NCBI GenBank assembly: GCA_003221985.1
Contig: QHUQ01000026.1
Span: 1 to 27,714 of the forward strand
Source: Gemmatimonadota bacterium
Lineage (GTDB): Bacteria > Gemmatimonadota > Gemmatimonadetes > Gemmatimonadales > GWC2-71-9
Direction: 5' to 3'
DNA: 27,714 nt
Under the pieces are notes generated by a model. That model was not told the DNA's origin and did not search any database. It was given only the letters and a program-made list of their open reading frames with translations. Every line of letters starts with the position of its first letter. Positions within the stretch are counted from its first letter, which is position 1. The translations under genes and the position numbers were made by a program. Of this stretch, positions 14,953 through 23,799 are shown in pieces.

Positions 14953-15699
14953 ATGGCCGGCCATAGCAAATGGAAACAGATCAAGCGGAAGAAGGCGGTC
15001 ACCGATCAAAAGCGCGGTGCCGTGTTCACGCGTCTCATTCGCGAAATCACGATCGCCGCGAAGCAGGGCGGCGGTGATCCAGATGGCAACGCGCGGCTCC
15101 GCACCGCGATCGACGCCGCCAAAGCCGAGAACATGCCGGCGGACAACATCGACCGCGCGATCAAGAAGGGGACCGGCGAGCTGGAGGGCGTTAACTACGA
15201 AGAGGTCACGTATGAGGGCTACGGTCCAGGTGGCGCGGCGTTGCTGATTCAGGCGACAACCGACAACGCCAACCGCACGGTCGCCGAGATCCGCAACGTG
15301 TTCCAGCGCCACGGCGCCAACCTGGCCGCGACCAACGCCGTCGCCTGGATGTTCGATCGCAAAGGGCAGATCGTCGTCGACGCGAAAGCGAGCGAGGACG
15401 CGACGATGGAAGCCGCACTCGACGCCGGTGCGGAGGACATGGAGAAAGAGGGCGATATTTACGTCATCACGACGCCGCCCACCCAGCTCCACGCGATCGA
15501 TCAGGCATTGCGGGCGAAGCAGCTGCCGGTGCAGAGCGCCGAGATCGCGCTGGTTCCCAAGAACACCGTGAAGGTCGAGGGCAGCGACGCGAAGCGCCTG
15601 CTGCAGCTCGTCGAGGGCCTCGAGGAGATGGACGACGTCGCGAAGGTGTTTTCCAACTTCGACATCGACGCCGAGGCGATGGCGGCGGTGACGGGATGA
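14953..15699 (+). CDS. yebC: YebC/PmpR (TACO1) family regulator
   Basis: A 248-residue full-length member. It opens with the family hallmark MAGHSKWKQIKRKKAVTDQK and has GNARLRTAIDAAKAENMPAD near 47, the loop YEEVTYEGYGPGGAALLI near 84, and a closing NFDIDAEAM segment. Family members act as DNA-binding regulators and, in more recent work, as translation factors that relieve ribosome stalling. A strong GGGGGAG ribosome-binding site precedes ATG 14953. It heads the long plus-strand housekeeping run; ruvC starts one base after its stop. The yebC-ruvC-ruvA-ruvB order is common in bacteria. Confidence 0.96.
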   Translation: MAGHSKWKQIKRKKAVTDQKRGAVFTRLIREITIAAKQGGGDPDGNARLRTAIDAAKAENMPADNIDRAIKKGTGELEGVNYEEVTYEGYGPGGAALLIQATTDNANRTVAEIRNVFQRHGANLAATNAVAWMFDRKGQIVVDAKASEDATMEAALDAGAEDMEKEGDIYVITTPPTQLHAIDQALRAKQLPVQSAEIALVPKNTVKVEGSDAKRLLQLVEGLEEMDDVAKVFSNFDIDAEAMAAVTG

Positions 15700-15700
15700 C

Positions 15701-16231
15701 GTGAGGGTCCTGGGCGTCGACCCCGGCACCGCGATCACGGGCTACGGCGTGATCGAAACGGGGAATGGGAACGGAACCCCCCGGTTGGGCCGACTCATCG
15801 AATGCGGTGTTTTTCGCTTCGGACGCAACAATTCCCTGCCCCATCGTCTCGCAGAGCTTCACCACGAAATCGCGCAGCTCATCCGGCGTCACCAGCCATC
15901 CGTGCTCGCCCTGGAGGACGCCTTCTATCATAAGAACGTGCGTACCACCCTCGTGCTCGGCCATGCACGGGGGGTGATCCTGCTGGCAGCGCAACAAGGC
16001 GGGCTCGAAATCGCGCAGTACGCGCCGGCGATGATCAAAAAGACCGTCGTCGGAACCGGGGGTGCGAGGAAGACTCAGGTCGGCGCCATGGTCGCGCACC
16101 TGCTGCGGTTAAAGAGGTCGCCTGAGCCCGCCGATGCCGCTGACGGTGTCGCGGCGGCACTGACGTTCATCATTCGGTCGTGGGTAAAGACCAATGTAGG
16201 GGCGCAGCATGCTGCGCCCCTACATCATTGA
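15701..16231 (+). CDS. ruvC: Holliday junction endonuclease RuvC
   Basis: A 176-residue RNase H-fold resolvase that cuts Holliday junctions in the RuvABC complex. Catalytic acids are visible: Asp in VLGVDPGTAITGYGV, Glu in LALEDAFYHKN, and the C-terminal Asp pair in DAADGVAAALT; HARGVILL is the conserved helix. GTG 15701 directly follows the yebC stop and is the only good start. The last dozen residues (NVGAQHAAPLHH) are encoded by a perfect 30-bp palindrome and are unlike normal RuvC tails, so the gene seems to have read into an inserted repeat. The catalytic core is intact. Confidence 0.95.
   Translation: MRVLGVDPGTAITGYGVIETGNGNGTPRLGRLIECGVFRFGRNNSLPHRLAELHHEIAQLIRRHQPSVLALEDAFYHKNVRTTLVLGHARGVILLAAQQGGLEIAQYAPAMIKKTVVGTGGARKTQVGAMVAHLLRLKRSPEPADAADGVAAALTFIIRSWVKTNVGAQHAAPLHH
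16195..16224. repeat. Perfect 30-bp palindrome at ruvC 3' end
   Basis: Each half reads TGTAGGGGCGCAGCA or its complement, with no loop. It encodes the tail of RuvC and ends 11 bases before the ruvA ATG. The ends share the GTAGGG...CCCTAC form with the hairpin at 14387-14419, so both may belong to one dispersed palindrome family. Confidence 0.7.
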
Positions 16232-16235
16232 TCGC

Positions 16236-16823
16236 ATGATCGCGCATGTTCGCGGCCGTCTGGCCGCCAAGTCCGCCGACCGCGTGGTAGTCGAGACGCC
16301 GGGCGGCGTCGGGTACGAAGTCGTGGTGCCGCTCGGCGTCATGGAGCGGCTCCCCGCCAGCGGAGCCGAAATCACGCTCGCCACGGAGCTGGTGGTGCGC
16401 GAAGACGGCTGGGCCTTGTACGGCTTTCTCGACGACGCGGAGCGGCGTTTCTTCCAACGGCTGACCAGCGTGAGCGGTGTCGGTCCCAAGATCGGCATCG
16501 CCCTGCTGTCGGCACTCGGGGTCGAGCGGGGCGCGCGCGCGCTGCGCGAGAAGAACATCGCGCTGCTTTCATCCGTCAGCGGCATCGGCCGCAAGACCGC
16601 CGAGCGCCTCGCGCTGGAGCTGGGAGAAAAAGTGGAGGAGTTTACGGAGAGCCCATCCGTGGCCGTCCCGGTTGGCGCCGAGGCGGCGCTCAAGGCACTG
16701 GAACGGCTCGGTTATGGAACGGCGGAGGCTGATCGAGCCGTCCGGCAGGTGCTTGCCGGGAACGGGACCGAAGAAACTGAGGCTCTCGTGCGCCGCGCGC
16801 TGCAGATACTCACGACCCGATGA
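16236..16823 (+). CDS. ruvA: Holliday junction branch migration protein RuvA
   Basis: A 195-residue RuvA. It binds the four-way junction as a tetramer and loads RuvB. The N-terminal OB domain starts MIAHVRGRLAAKSADRVVVE with the GGVGYEV turn. The two helix-hairpin-helix motifs are LTSVSGVGPKIGIALLSAL and LSSVSGIGRKTAERLALEL. The C-terminal domain (AALKALERLGYGTAEADRAV) is the RuvB-contact part. ATG 16236 is chosen because the family sequence starts there; the in-frame ATG 16209 lies inside the palindrome. No Shine-Dalgarno is visible. The stop overlaps the zinc ribbon gene as ATGA. Confidence 0.95.
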   Translation: MIAHVRGRLAAKSADRVVVETPGGVGYEVVVPLGVMERLPASGAEITLATELVVREDGWALYGFLDDAERRFFQRLTSVSGVGPKIGIALLSALGVERGARALREKNIALLSSVSGIGRKTAERLALELGEKVEEFTESPSVAVPVGAEAALKALERLGYGTAEADRAVRQVLAGNGTEETEALVRRALQILTTR

Positions 16824-17005
16824 CCGCCATCCCCGCTGAGGTGACCGCGGAATGGATCTGCACACGCTGCGGGTCCACGAACCGGCGGCTCGTGCCCGCC
16901 GGCGCCACGCGCGCGGAGGATGTGTGCCTCCAGTGTCATACGCGGCACGAGATCGAGCAGGATAAACGGCCGGTCCGCTGGCTGGCGCGGGCGAGGAAGC
17001 AATAA
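16820..17005 (+). CDS. Small zinc-ribbon protein between ruvA and ruvB
   Basis: A 61-residue protein with two CxxC knuckles, WICTRCGS and VCLQCHTRH, about 20 residues apart, which should bind one zinc. The basic tail [12 protein letters not shown] could contact nucleic acid. It is locked into the operon at both ends: ATGA overlap with ruvA and TAATG overlap with ruvB. I do not know a named family for it. Its position suggests a link to Holliday junction processing or simply to operon expression. A chance frame is unlikely given the paired Cys motifs and exact overlaps. Confidence 0.75.
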   Translation: MTAIPAEVTAEWICTRCGSTNRRLVPAGATRAEDVCLQCHTRHEIEQDKRPVRWLARARKQ

Positions 17006-18036
17006 TGGCGCGCGCCGAAATCACGACGCCTGAGGCGCTCGAGAGCGAGCGGCTGACCGACGCGGCGCTGCGGCCGTCGCGGCTGGACGAGTTCGTCGGC
17101 CAGGCCAAGGTCAAGGAGTCGCTACAGATCGCGATCGACGCGGCGAAGCAGCGCAAGGAGCCGCTCGATCACACGCTGTTCTTCGGCCCGCCCGGCCTCG
17201 GCAAGACGACGCTCGCGCTGCTGATGGCCAAAGAATTGGGCGTCAACATCCGCACCACCTCCGGTCCCGTGCTCGAGCGGCCCGGCGATCTCGTGGGGAT
17301 GCTCACCTCGCTCAAGGCGGGCGACATCTTCTTTATAGATGAAGTGCACCGCCTGCGGCCGGCGCTGGAAGAGTTCCTGTACCCGGCGATGGAGGAATTC
17401 CGGGTCGACGTGCGCATTGCCGACGGCCCGCACGCCCAGACGCTGCCGATGCAGCTGGAGCGCTTCACGCTGATCGGCGCCACGACGCGGTTTGGTCTGC
17501 TGACCCCGCCGCTGCGCGCGCGATTCGGACTGGTCGAACGCCTCCACTACTATCCGCCCGATGATCTCGTCCAGATCATCACCCGCTCGGCCGGCATTCT
17601 CGGCGTCGCAGCCGACGCGGCGGGCGTCGCGGAGATCGCGCGCCGCAGCCGGGGCACGCCGCGTGTGGCGAACCGGCTCCTCAAACGCGTGCGCGATTAC
17701 GCGCAGGTGCGTGCCGGCGGCAAAATCACCGCGGCCGTGGCCGGCGAAGCGCTGAAGCGGCTCGACGTAGACGAGTTCGGGCTCGACGACATGGACGCCC
17801 GCATCCTCAAGGCGATCATCGAGATGTTCGAGGGCGGACCCGTCGGCGTGCAGACGGTCGCCGCGGCGGTCGGTGAGGATCCGGGGACGCTCGAGGAGGT
17901 CTACGAGCCGTTCCTGATGCAGCAAGGCTTTCTCGCCCGTACGCCGCGCGGCCGCGTCGCCACGCCCGCAGCCTACCGTCACTTTGGATTTGTCCCACCA
18001 AAATCCGCTGAACAGGCCAGTATCTTTGACGGATAA
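17005..18036 (+). CDS. ruvB: Holliday junction branch migration helicase RuvB
   Basis: A 343-residue AAA+ motor of the RuvAB branch migration complex. Motifs in order: [18 protein letters not shown], Walker [15 protein letters not shown], Walker [12 protein letters not shown], sensor 1 LIGATTRFG, Arg-finger region LRARFG, sensor 2 [12 protein letters not shown], and a C-terminal winged helix ([16 protein letters not shown] to [16 protein letters not shown]). Length is typical. ATG 17005 overlaps the stop of the zinc ribbon gene by one base. The stop is followed by an inverted pair of heptamer arrays before queA. Confidence 0.97.
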   Translation: MARAEITTPEALESERLTDAALRPSRLDEFVGQAKVKESLQIAIDAAKQRKEPLDHTLFFGPPGLGKTTLALLMAKELGVNIRTTSGPVLERPGDLVGMLTSLKAGDIFFIDEVHRLRPALEEFLYPAMEEFRVDVRIADGPHAQTLPMQLERFTLIGATTRFGLLTPPLRARFGLVERLHYYPPDDLVQIITRSAGILGVAADAAGVAEIARRSRGTPRVANRLLKRVRDYAQVRAGGKITAAVAGEALKRLDVDEFGLDDMDARILKAIIEMFEGGPVGVQTVAAAVGEDPGTLEEVYEPFLMQQGFLARTPRGRVATPAAYRHFGFVPPKSAEQASIFDG

Positions 18037-18037
18037 T

Positions 18038-18065
18038 GCGAAATTCGAAATGTGAAATTCGGAAT
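18038..18065 (+). repeat. Heptamer array (left arm), 4 x 7 bp, ruvB-queA gap
   Basis: Four contiguous 7-bp units fit consensus NYGRAAT, starting one base after the ruvB stop codon. Its complement recurs at 18082-18115, so the two can pair as an imperfect hairpin with a loop of about 16 bases. Confidence 0.7.
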
Positions 18066-18081
18066 TGACGCTTTCCTTTCA

Positions 18082-18115
18082 ATTCCGCATTCCCCATTCC
18101 ACATTCCGCATTCCC
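18082..18115 (+). repeat. Heptamer array (right arm), nearly 5 x 7 bp, abutting queA
   Basis: Consecutive units fit ATTCCNC; the fifth is cut to six bases by the queA ATG at 18116. The array replaces any Shine-Dalgarno sequence and is the approximate complement of the left array at 18038-18065. Confidence 0.7.
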
Positions 18116-19135
18116 ATGCACCGTCTCTCAGACTTCGATTACGTTCTGCCCCCGGAGCAGATCGCCCAGCATCCGCTCGCTGATCGCTCCGCGAGCCGGC
18201 TCCTCGTGCTCGATCGCGCGACGGGTACGACGCGGCACCTCCACTTTCGCGACCTGCTGGAGCTGATCCCCCCGGGCGATCTGCTCGTCATCAACACGTC
18301 GCGCGTCATCCCGGCACGGTTACACGGGAAACGGGAAGGGGGACAGGACGCCGAGTTCCTCGTGGTTCGCGAGCTCGCCGACGGGACCTGGCTCGCGATG
18401 GCGCACCCCGGCGGCAAGCTCAAGCCTGGCCGGCGCGTCACGTTCGGTGACGACAGCGCGGTGGAGATCGTGGAGGTGCTGGGTGGCGGGCTGCGGCGCA
18501 TACGATTCGCCGGCACGCTGGATGCGCAAGCCACACTCGCGAAGTACGGTGAGGTACCGCTGCCGCCGTACATCCGGCGGCCTCCGACGCGAGCCGATCA
18601 GGAGCGCTACCAGACTGTGTATGCGACGCACGACGGCAGCGTCGCCGCACCGACCGCGGGCCTGCATTTCACGACGGAATTGTTGGCGCAGATCCACGAG
18701 CGCCGCACGCTGGTCACGGCGCTGGATCTGCACGTGGGACCAGGCACCTTCAAGCCGGTCGAGACCGACGACCTCGATCAGCACACGATGTACCCTGAGC
18801 CGTACGAGATTTCCCCAGGCGCCGCGAGCGGCATCAACCACAACCGCGGAAAGGTGTGGGCGGTGGGAACGACTGTCGTGCGAGCGCTCGAGTCAGCCGC
18901 TGACTCGCACGGTCAAGTGCGCGCTGGCGCGAGCGAAACGCGTCTCTTCATTCGCCCGCCGTACGATTTCAAGATCGTGAACCACTTGATCACGAACTTT
19001 CACCTGCCCCGCTCGACATTGCTCATGCTCGTGTGCGCGTTCGGGGGATACGAGCGAGTGATGGCGGCGTATCGTGAGGCGGTGCAGAAGAGATATCGGT
19101 TCTATAGTTATGGCGATGCGATGCTTGTCATCTAA
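18116..19135 (+). CDS. queA: tRNA preQ1(34) S-adenosylmethionine ribosyltransferase-isomerase QueA
   Basis: A 339-residue QueA, which transfers and isomerises the ribosyl group of SAM onto preQ1 in tRNA to make epoxyqueuosine. Seen: LSDFDYVLPPEQIAQHPL near the N-terminus, LLVINTSRVIPARLHG, VPLPPYIRR, YQTVYATHDGSVAAPTAGLH (a QueA hallmark), LHVGPGTFKPV and NHLITNFHLPRSTLLMLVCA. Length is usual. ATG 18116 lies directly after a heptamer array; the upstream in-frame start would translate that repeat. No Shine-Dalgarno is present. A small heptamer array (18325-18345) is inside the gene and encodes the GKREGGQ stretch. tgt follows after a similar repeat gap. Confidence 0.96.
   Translation: MHRLSDFDYVLPPEQIAQHPLADRSASRLLVLDRATGTTRHLHFRDLLELIPPGDLLVINTSRVIPARLHGKREGGQDAEFLVVRELADGTWLAMAHPGGKLKPGRRVTFGDDSAVEIVEVLGGGLRRIRFAGTLDAQATLAKYGEVPLPPYIRRPPTRADQERYQTVYATHDGSVAAPTAGLHFTTELLAQIHERRTLVTALDLHVGPGTFKPVETDDLDQHTMYPEPYEISPGAASGINHNRGKVWAVGTTVVRALESAADSHGQVRAGASETRLFIRPPYDFKIVNHLITNFHLPRSTLLMLVCAFGGYERVMAAYREAVQKRYRFYSYGDAMLVI
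18325..18345 (+). repeat. Heptamer array, 3 x 7 bp, inside queA
   Basis: Three units fit SGGGAMR loosely (the third is the most diverged). The array codes for the loop after the LHG motif of QueA without changing the apparent protein length. It is the least certain of the arrays, since purine-rich coding sequence can mimic it. Confidence 0.4.
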
Positions 19136-19136
19136 A

Positions 19137-19164
19137 GTCGAAATGCGAAAGTCGAAATGCGAAA
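19137..19164 (+). repeat. Heptamer array (left arm), 4 x 7 bp, queA-tgt gap
   Basis: Four exact-phase units alternate between two forms of the consensus KKCGAAA, beginning one base after the queA stop. The complement recurs at 19182-19216. The intervening 17 bases would form the loop. Confidence 0.75.
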
Positions 19165-19168
19165 TTGA

Positions 19169-20675
<1,507 letters not shown>

Positions 20676-20679
<4 letters not shown>

Positions 20680-21224
20680 CGGTTCGTACGCTGCACGTCT
20701 TGGGCTCGCCGGTGCTGCGGCAAAAATCGCCGCCGGTCGCCGCGGTCGACGATGCGGTGCGCCGGCTGGTGGACGATCTGTTCGAGACGATGCGCGCGGC
20801 CAAGGGCGTCGGCCTCGCGGCCAATCAGATCGGCGTCGCCCGCCGGGTGGCGGTGGTGGATGTCGGCGAAGAAAACCCGCCGCCGCTCGTGCTGATCAAT
20901 CCTCAAATCGTGGAGCGCAGCGACGAGGAGGAGACCGCCGAAGAGGGCTGTCTCTCGATCCCCGAGATTTTCGGCGATGTGACGCGATCGGCGCGGGTCG
21001 TCGTGGAGGCCCTGGATCAGGACGGCCGCACGGTCCGCACGGAGGCGCACGGCTACAAGGCGCGCGCAATCCAGCACGAAATCGACCACCTCGACGGCAT
21101 CCTGTTTCTCGATCACCTCAGCGCCGTGAAGCGGAATCTCCTGCTCGCGAAGTGGAAGAAGTCGCGCAAGGGAAAGAAGGGATATCTCAAGGAGGTCACG
21201 CCGGAGCCGGCGGGTGAACTGTAA
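20676..21224 (+). CDS. def: Peptide deformylase
   Basis: A 182-residue metalloenzyme that removes the formyl group from nascent proteins. All three family motifs are present: GVGLAANQIG, EEGCLSIPE (Cys metal ligand) and QHEIDHLDGILF (two His ligands and catalytic Glu). A Lys-rich C-terminal extension (KWKKSRKGKKGYLKE) may bind the ribosome, as the C-terminal helix does in E. coli. GTG 20676 overlaps the yajC TGA as GTGA. fmt begins in the base after the stop, giving the standard def-fmt pair. Confidence 0.96.
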
Positions 21225-22181
21225 GTGCGCGTGGTCTTCTTCGGTACGCCCGAATTCGCGGTGCCATCACTGCGCGCGCTGGTCGGTGAAGGGTTCGACG
21301 TCGTCGCCGTCGTCACACAACCCGATGCACCGCAGGGCCGCTCCCGCTCCACGCTGATTGCTCCGCCAGTCAAAGTCGCCGCCGAATCGGAAGAGCTGCT
21401 CGTGCTGCAGCCGGAAAAGCCGACCGATCCGGCATTTCTCGAACAACTCCGGGACCTGAAGCCCGACATCGGGGTCGTCGTCGCGTACGGCCACATTCTC
21501 AAGCCCGAGCTGCTGGCGCTGCCGCCGCGCGGCATGGTGAATGTGCATCCGTCCCTGTTGCCCGGCCTGCGCGGCGCGGCGCCGGTCGAGTGGGCCATCA
21601 TCCGCGGCCACGAAACGACCGGCGTGACGATCATGCAGATGGACGCCGGGATGGACTCCGGGCCCGTGCTGCACCAGATCCCCCACCGCATCGGGTCCGA
21701 CGTGACGGGCGGGGAGCTGGCGGCGCATCTCGCGGAAATGGGCGCGCAGGCGCTGATCGAAACGCTGGCGATGCTCGAGCAGAGCGATCCGCCGCCCCAA
21801 CCCGTCCCGCAGAACGAGAGCCGCGCGACATTCGCACCCAAGCTGACGCGCGAGACGGCCCGCATCGATTGGACGAAGGACGCGCGCGCGATCGGGTGCC
21901 TCATCCGCGGGCTCGACCCGCGACCCGGCGCGTGGACGGAGCTGAAGGATGCCGAGATCAAGCTGTTCAGGCCGAAGGTCATGGAGCCGCCGTTTCCCGG
22001 CACGGGCGCGCCCGGCCAGGTGCTCTCGGCCCAGGGCTCGCTGGTCATTGCAACGGGGGACGGGGGCGCTAGGGGCGGCGCCGTCGAAGTGTTCGAGGTG
22101 CAACCCGCCGGGAAGGCACGCATGCCGACCGAGGAATGGCTGCGCGGCGCGCGCCTGCAGCCCAGCGCCAGGTTCTCGTGA
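21225..22181 (+). CDS. fmt: Methionyl-tRNA formyltransferase
   Basis: A 318-residue enzyme that formylates initiator Met-tRNA from 10-formyl-THF. Seen: RVVFFGTPEFAVPSLRAL at the N-terminus, VVVAYGHILKPELLALP, the catalytic block MVNVHPSLLPGLRGAAPVEW (Asn, His) with the later Asp in QMDAGMDSGPVL, and a C-terminal OB-like domain (TFAPKLTRETARIDWTKDA onward). Length is standard. GTG 21225 immediately follows the def stop. The TGA overlaps the ThiE/TenI gene as GTGA. Confidence 0.96.
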   Translation: MRVVFFGTPEFAVPSLRALVGEGFDVVAVVTQPDAPQGRSRSTLIAPPVKVAAESEELLVLQPEKPTDPAFLEQLRDLKPDIGVVVAYGHILKPELLALPPRGMVNVHPSLLPGLRGAAPVEWAIIRGHETTGVTIMQMDAGMDSGPVLHQIPHRIGSDVTGGELAAHLAEMGAQALIETLAMLEQSDPPPQPVPQNESRATFAPKLTRETARIDWTKDARAIGCLIRGLDPRPGAWTELKDAEIKLFRPKVMEPPFPGTGAPGQVLSAQGSLVIATGDGGARGGAVEVFEVQPAGKARMPTEEWLRGARLQPSARFS

Positions 22182-22792
22182 GAGCGGCGCTGCCGCGGCT
22201 GCACGCGATCACCGATGAGCGTATCGCGCGGCGGTCCGACCTCGACGCGGTCGCGCGCGCCCTGTCGGTCGGCGGCGGCAGCGATCTGGCTATTCACGCG
22301 CGCGGCCGCGCGCTGACCGGGCTCGAGCACTACGACCTGTCATTCCGTCTTTCGGTCCTGCCGTCGCAGTTATTTGTGAATGACCGTCTGGACATCGCCC
22401 TGGCGGTTCCATCGGCCGGCGTTCAGCTCGGTCACGGCAGCCTGCCCGTCAGCGCCGCCCGCGCGCTCAATCCGCTGTGGTGGATCGGCAAGTCGGTTCA
22501 CGACTTGGCCGAAGCGGAAGCCGCAAGGACGGAAGGGGCCGACTATCTTGTTGTAGGGCCGGTGTTCGCGACCGCCTCGCACCCGGGCCATACACCAATG
22601 GGCCTGGCGGGGCTCGAGCAGATCGTCGCCGCGGCCGAGGCGCTGCCGGTGATTGCCATCGGCGGCATCAGTGCCGATCGAGTGCGCGAGGTTCGAGCCA
22701 GTGGGGCATATGGCGTCGCGGCGATTCGGGCGTTATGGGACGACGCCGAGCCCGAGAAAGCCGCGCGGAGGATGCGGGAATGGATGTTGTGA
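22178..22792 (+). CDS. ThiE/TenI family protein (thiamine phosphate synthase or thiazole tautomerase)
   Basis: A 204-residue TIM-barrel protein of the TMP-TENI family. It starts PRLHAITDERIARRSDLDAV and has NDRLDIALAVPSAGVQLGHG, IGKSVHDLAEAEAA, GADYLVVGPVF and PVIAIGGISADRV. The segment GHGSLP stands where ThiE enzymes have the metal-binding Asp (GQEDLP type), and the ThiE substrate-binding Lys after the second strand is not evident (AIHARGRAL), so TenI-like thiazole tautomerase is favoured. However, the TenI catalytic His in GHVFE is Pro here (GPVFA). GTG 22178 overlaps fmt. The next genes, thiS and thiG, form the thiazole, which supports a role in that branch. Confidence 0.85.
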   Translation: MRAALPRLHAITDERIARRSDLDAVARALSVGGGSDLAIHARGRALTGLEHYDLSFRLSVLPSQLFVNDRLDIALAVPSAGVQLGHGSLPVSAARALNPLWWIGKSVHDLAEAEAARTEGADYLVVGPVFATASHPGHTPMGLAGLEQIVAAAEALPVIAIGGISADRVREVRASGAYGVAAIRALWDDAEPEKAARRMREWML

Positions 22793-22980
22793 TCAATGGA
22801 GAGCGCAAACAGGTGACGCGCGGCACGACGTTGCTCGAGTTGCTGAAAGAGCTCGAGCTCGATCCGCGGGCGGTGGTTGTCGAGCATAACGCCCGCATTG
22901 TGCGGCGAGCAGGCCTTGGTGAGGTCACCGTGGCAGAAGGCGATGCGATCGAGTTGGTGCATTTCGTAGGTGGGGGATGA
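22780..22980 (+). CDS. thiS: Sulfur carrier protein ThiS
   Basis: A 66-residue ubiquitin-like sulfur carrier for thiazole synthesis. It begins MDVVINGERKQVTRGTTLLE, has the family core LKELELDPRAVVVEHNARIV and ends in HFVGGG, giving the C-terminal Gly-Gly that is adenylated and thiocarboxylated. ATG 22780 has GGAGG about nine bases upstream and overlaps the previous gene by 13 bases in another frame. Its stop lies in a G-rich heptamer array that ends at the thiG start codon. The activating enzyme ThiF is not in the window. Confidence 0.93.
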   Translation: MDVVINGERKQVTRGTTLLELLKELELDPRAVVVEHNARIVRRAGLGEVTVAEGDAIELVHFVGGG

Positions 22981-23001
22981 GGGAAGGGGGAAGGGGGACG
23001 G
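22974..23001 (+). repeat. Heptamer array, 4 x 7 bp, thiS-thiG junction
   Basis: Four units fit GGGANGR, the first containing the thiS stop and the last ending exactly before GTG 23002. With the preceding G-run the sequence has five runs of at least three G with short spacers. It also provides the only Shine-Dalgarno-like sequence for thiG. Confidence 0.65.
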
Positions 23002-23799
23002 GTGACTACCGCAGTTGAGACAATCCGGGATACTCCGCTCGAAATTGGCGGGCGCACGTTCCAGTCGCGCCTCATGGTCGGGACCGGGAAATATCCCGAC
23101 ATGGATACGATGGTGCGCGCGATCGACGCGTCGGGCGCCGAGGTCGTGACCGTCGCGGTGCGCCGGGTGAATCTCGACCGCTCCAAGGAGTCGAGCGTCC
23201 TGCACTTCCTCGACCCCAAGAAGATCTTCCTGCTCGCCAACACCGCCGGCTGTTACACCGCGGCCGACGCGATCCGTTACGCGCGGCTGGCGCGCGAGGC
23301 GGGGTTCAACGACTTCGTGAAGCTCGAGGTGATCGGCGACGAGGAGACGCTCCTCCCCGATGTGGCTGGGCTACTCGAGGCGGCGAAGGTGCTGGTGCAG
23401 GAAGGGTTCAAGGTGCTGGCGTACACCAACGAGGATCTCGTGACCGCGCTGCGGCTCGAGGATGCCGGCTGCGCGGCGGTGATGCCGCTCGCCTCGCCGA
23501 TCGGCAGCGGGCTCGGCCTGTTGAATCCATTCAGCGTGCGGACGATCAAGCGCCGGCTGCACGTGCCGGTGATCGTCGATGCCGGCGTGGGCACCGCGTC
23601 CGACGCGTGCGTCACGATGGAGCAAGGCGTGGATGGGATCCTGATGAACACCGCGATCGCGGCGGCGCAGGATCCGGTCTCGATGGCGCAGGCGATGCGG
23701 CTCGCCACGATCGCGGGCCGCGCGGCGTATCTCGCCGGCCGGATGCCGCGGCGCGAAGTCGCGATGCCGTCTTCCCCCACCCGGGGGATGCTGGATTAG
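23002..23799 (+). CDS. thiG: Thiazole synthase ThiG
   Basis: A 265-residue TIM-barrel enzyme that joins DXP, dehydroglycine and ThiS thiocarboxylate sulfur into the thiazole of thiamine. Seen: GGRTFQSRLMVGTGKYPDM, the variable SGAEVVTVAVRRVNLDR strand, LLANTAGCYTAADAIRYARL, the Schiff-base Lys in DFVKLEVIGDEETLLPD, MPLASPIGSGLGLLNP and VPVIVDAGVGTASDACVTME. GTG 23002 is the start; it directly follows a G-rich heptamer array. The end overlaps the likely start of rsmB. It is co-directional with thiS in the usual order. Confidence 0.96.
   Translation: MTTAVETIRDTPLEIGGRTFQSRLMVGTGKYPDMDTMVRAIDASGAEVVTVAVRRVNLDRSKESSVLHFLDPKKIFLLANTAGCYTAADAIRYARLAREAGFNDFVKLEVIGDEETLLPDVAGLLEAAKVLVQEGFKVLAYTNEDLVTALRLEDAGCAAVMPLASPIGSGLGLLNPFSVRTIKRRLHVPVIVDAGVGTASDACVTMEQGVDGILMNTAIAAAQDPVSMAQAMRLATIAGRAAYLAGRMPRREVAMPSSPTRGMLD

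Noticed and set aside
21113..22330. 405-codon minus-strand frame opposite fmt
   Set aside because: Ser/Arg-rich antisense shadow with no motif; fmt on the plus strand is certain.
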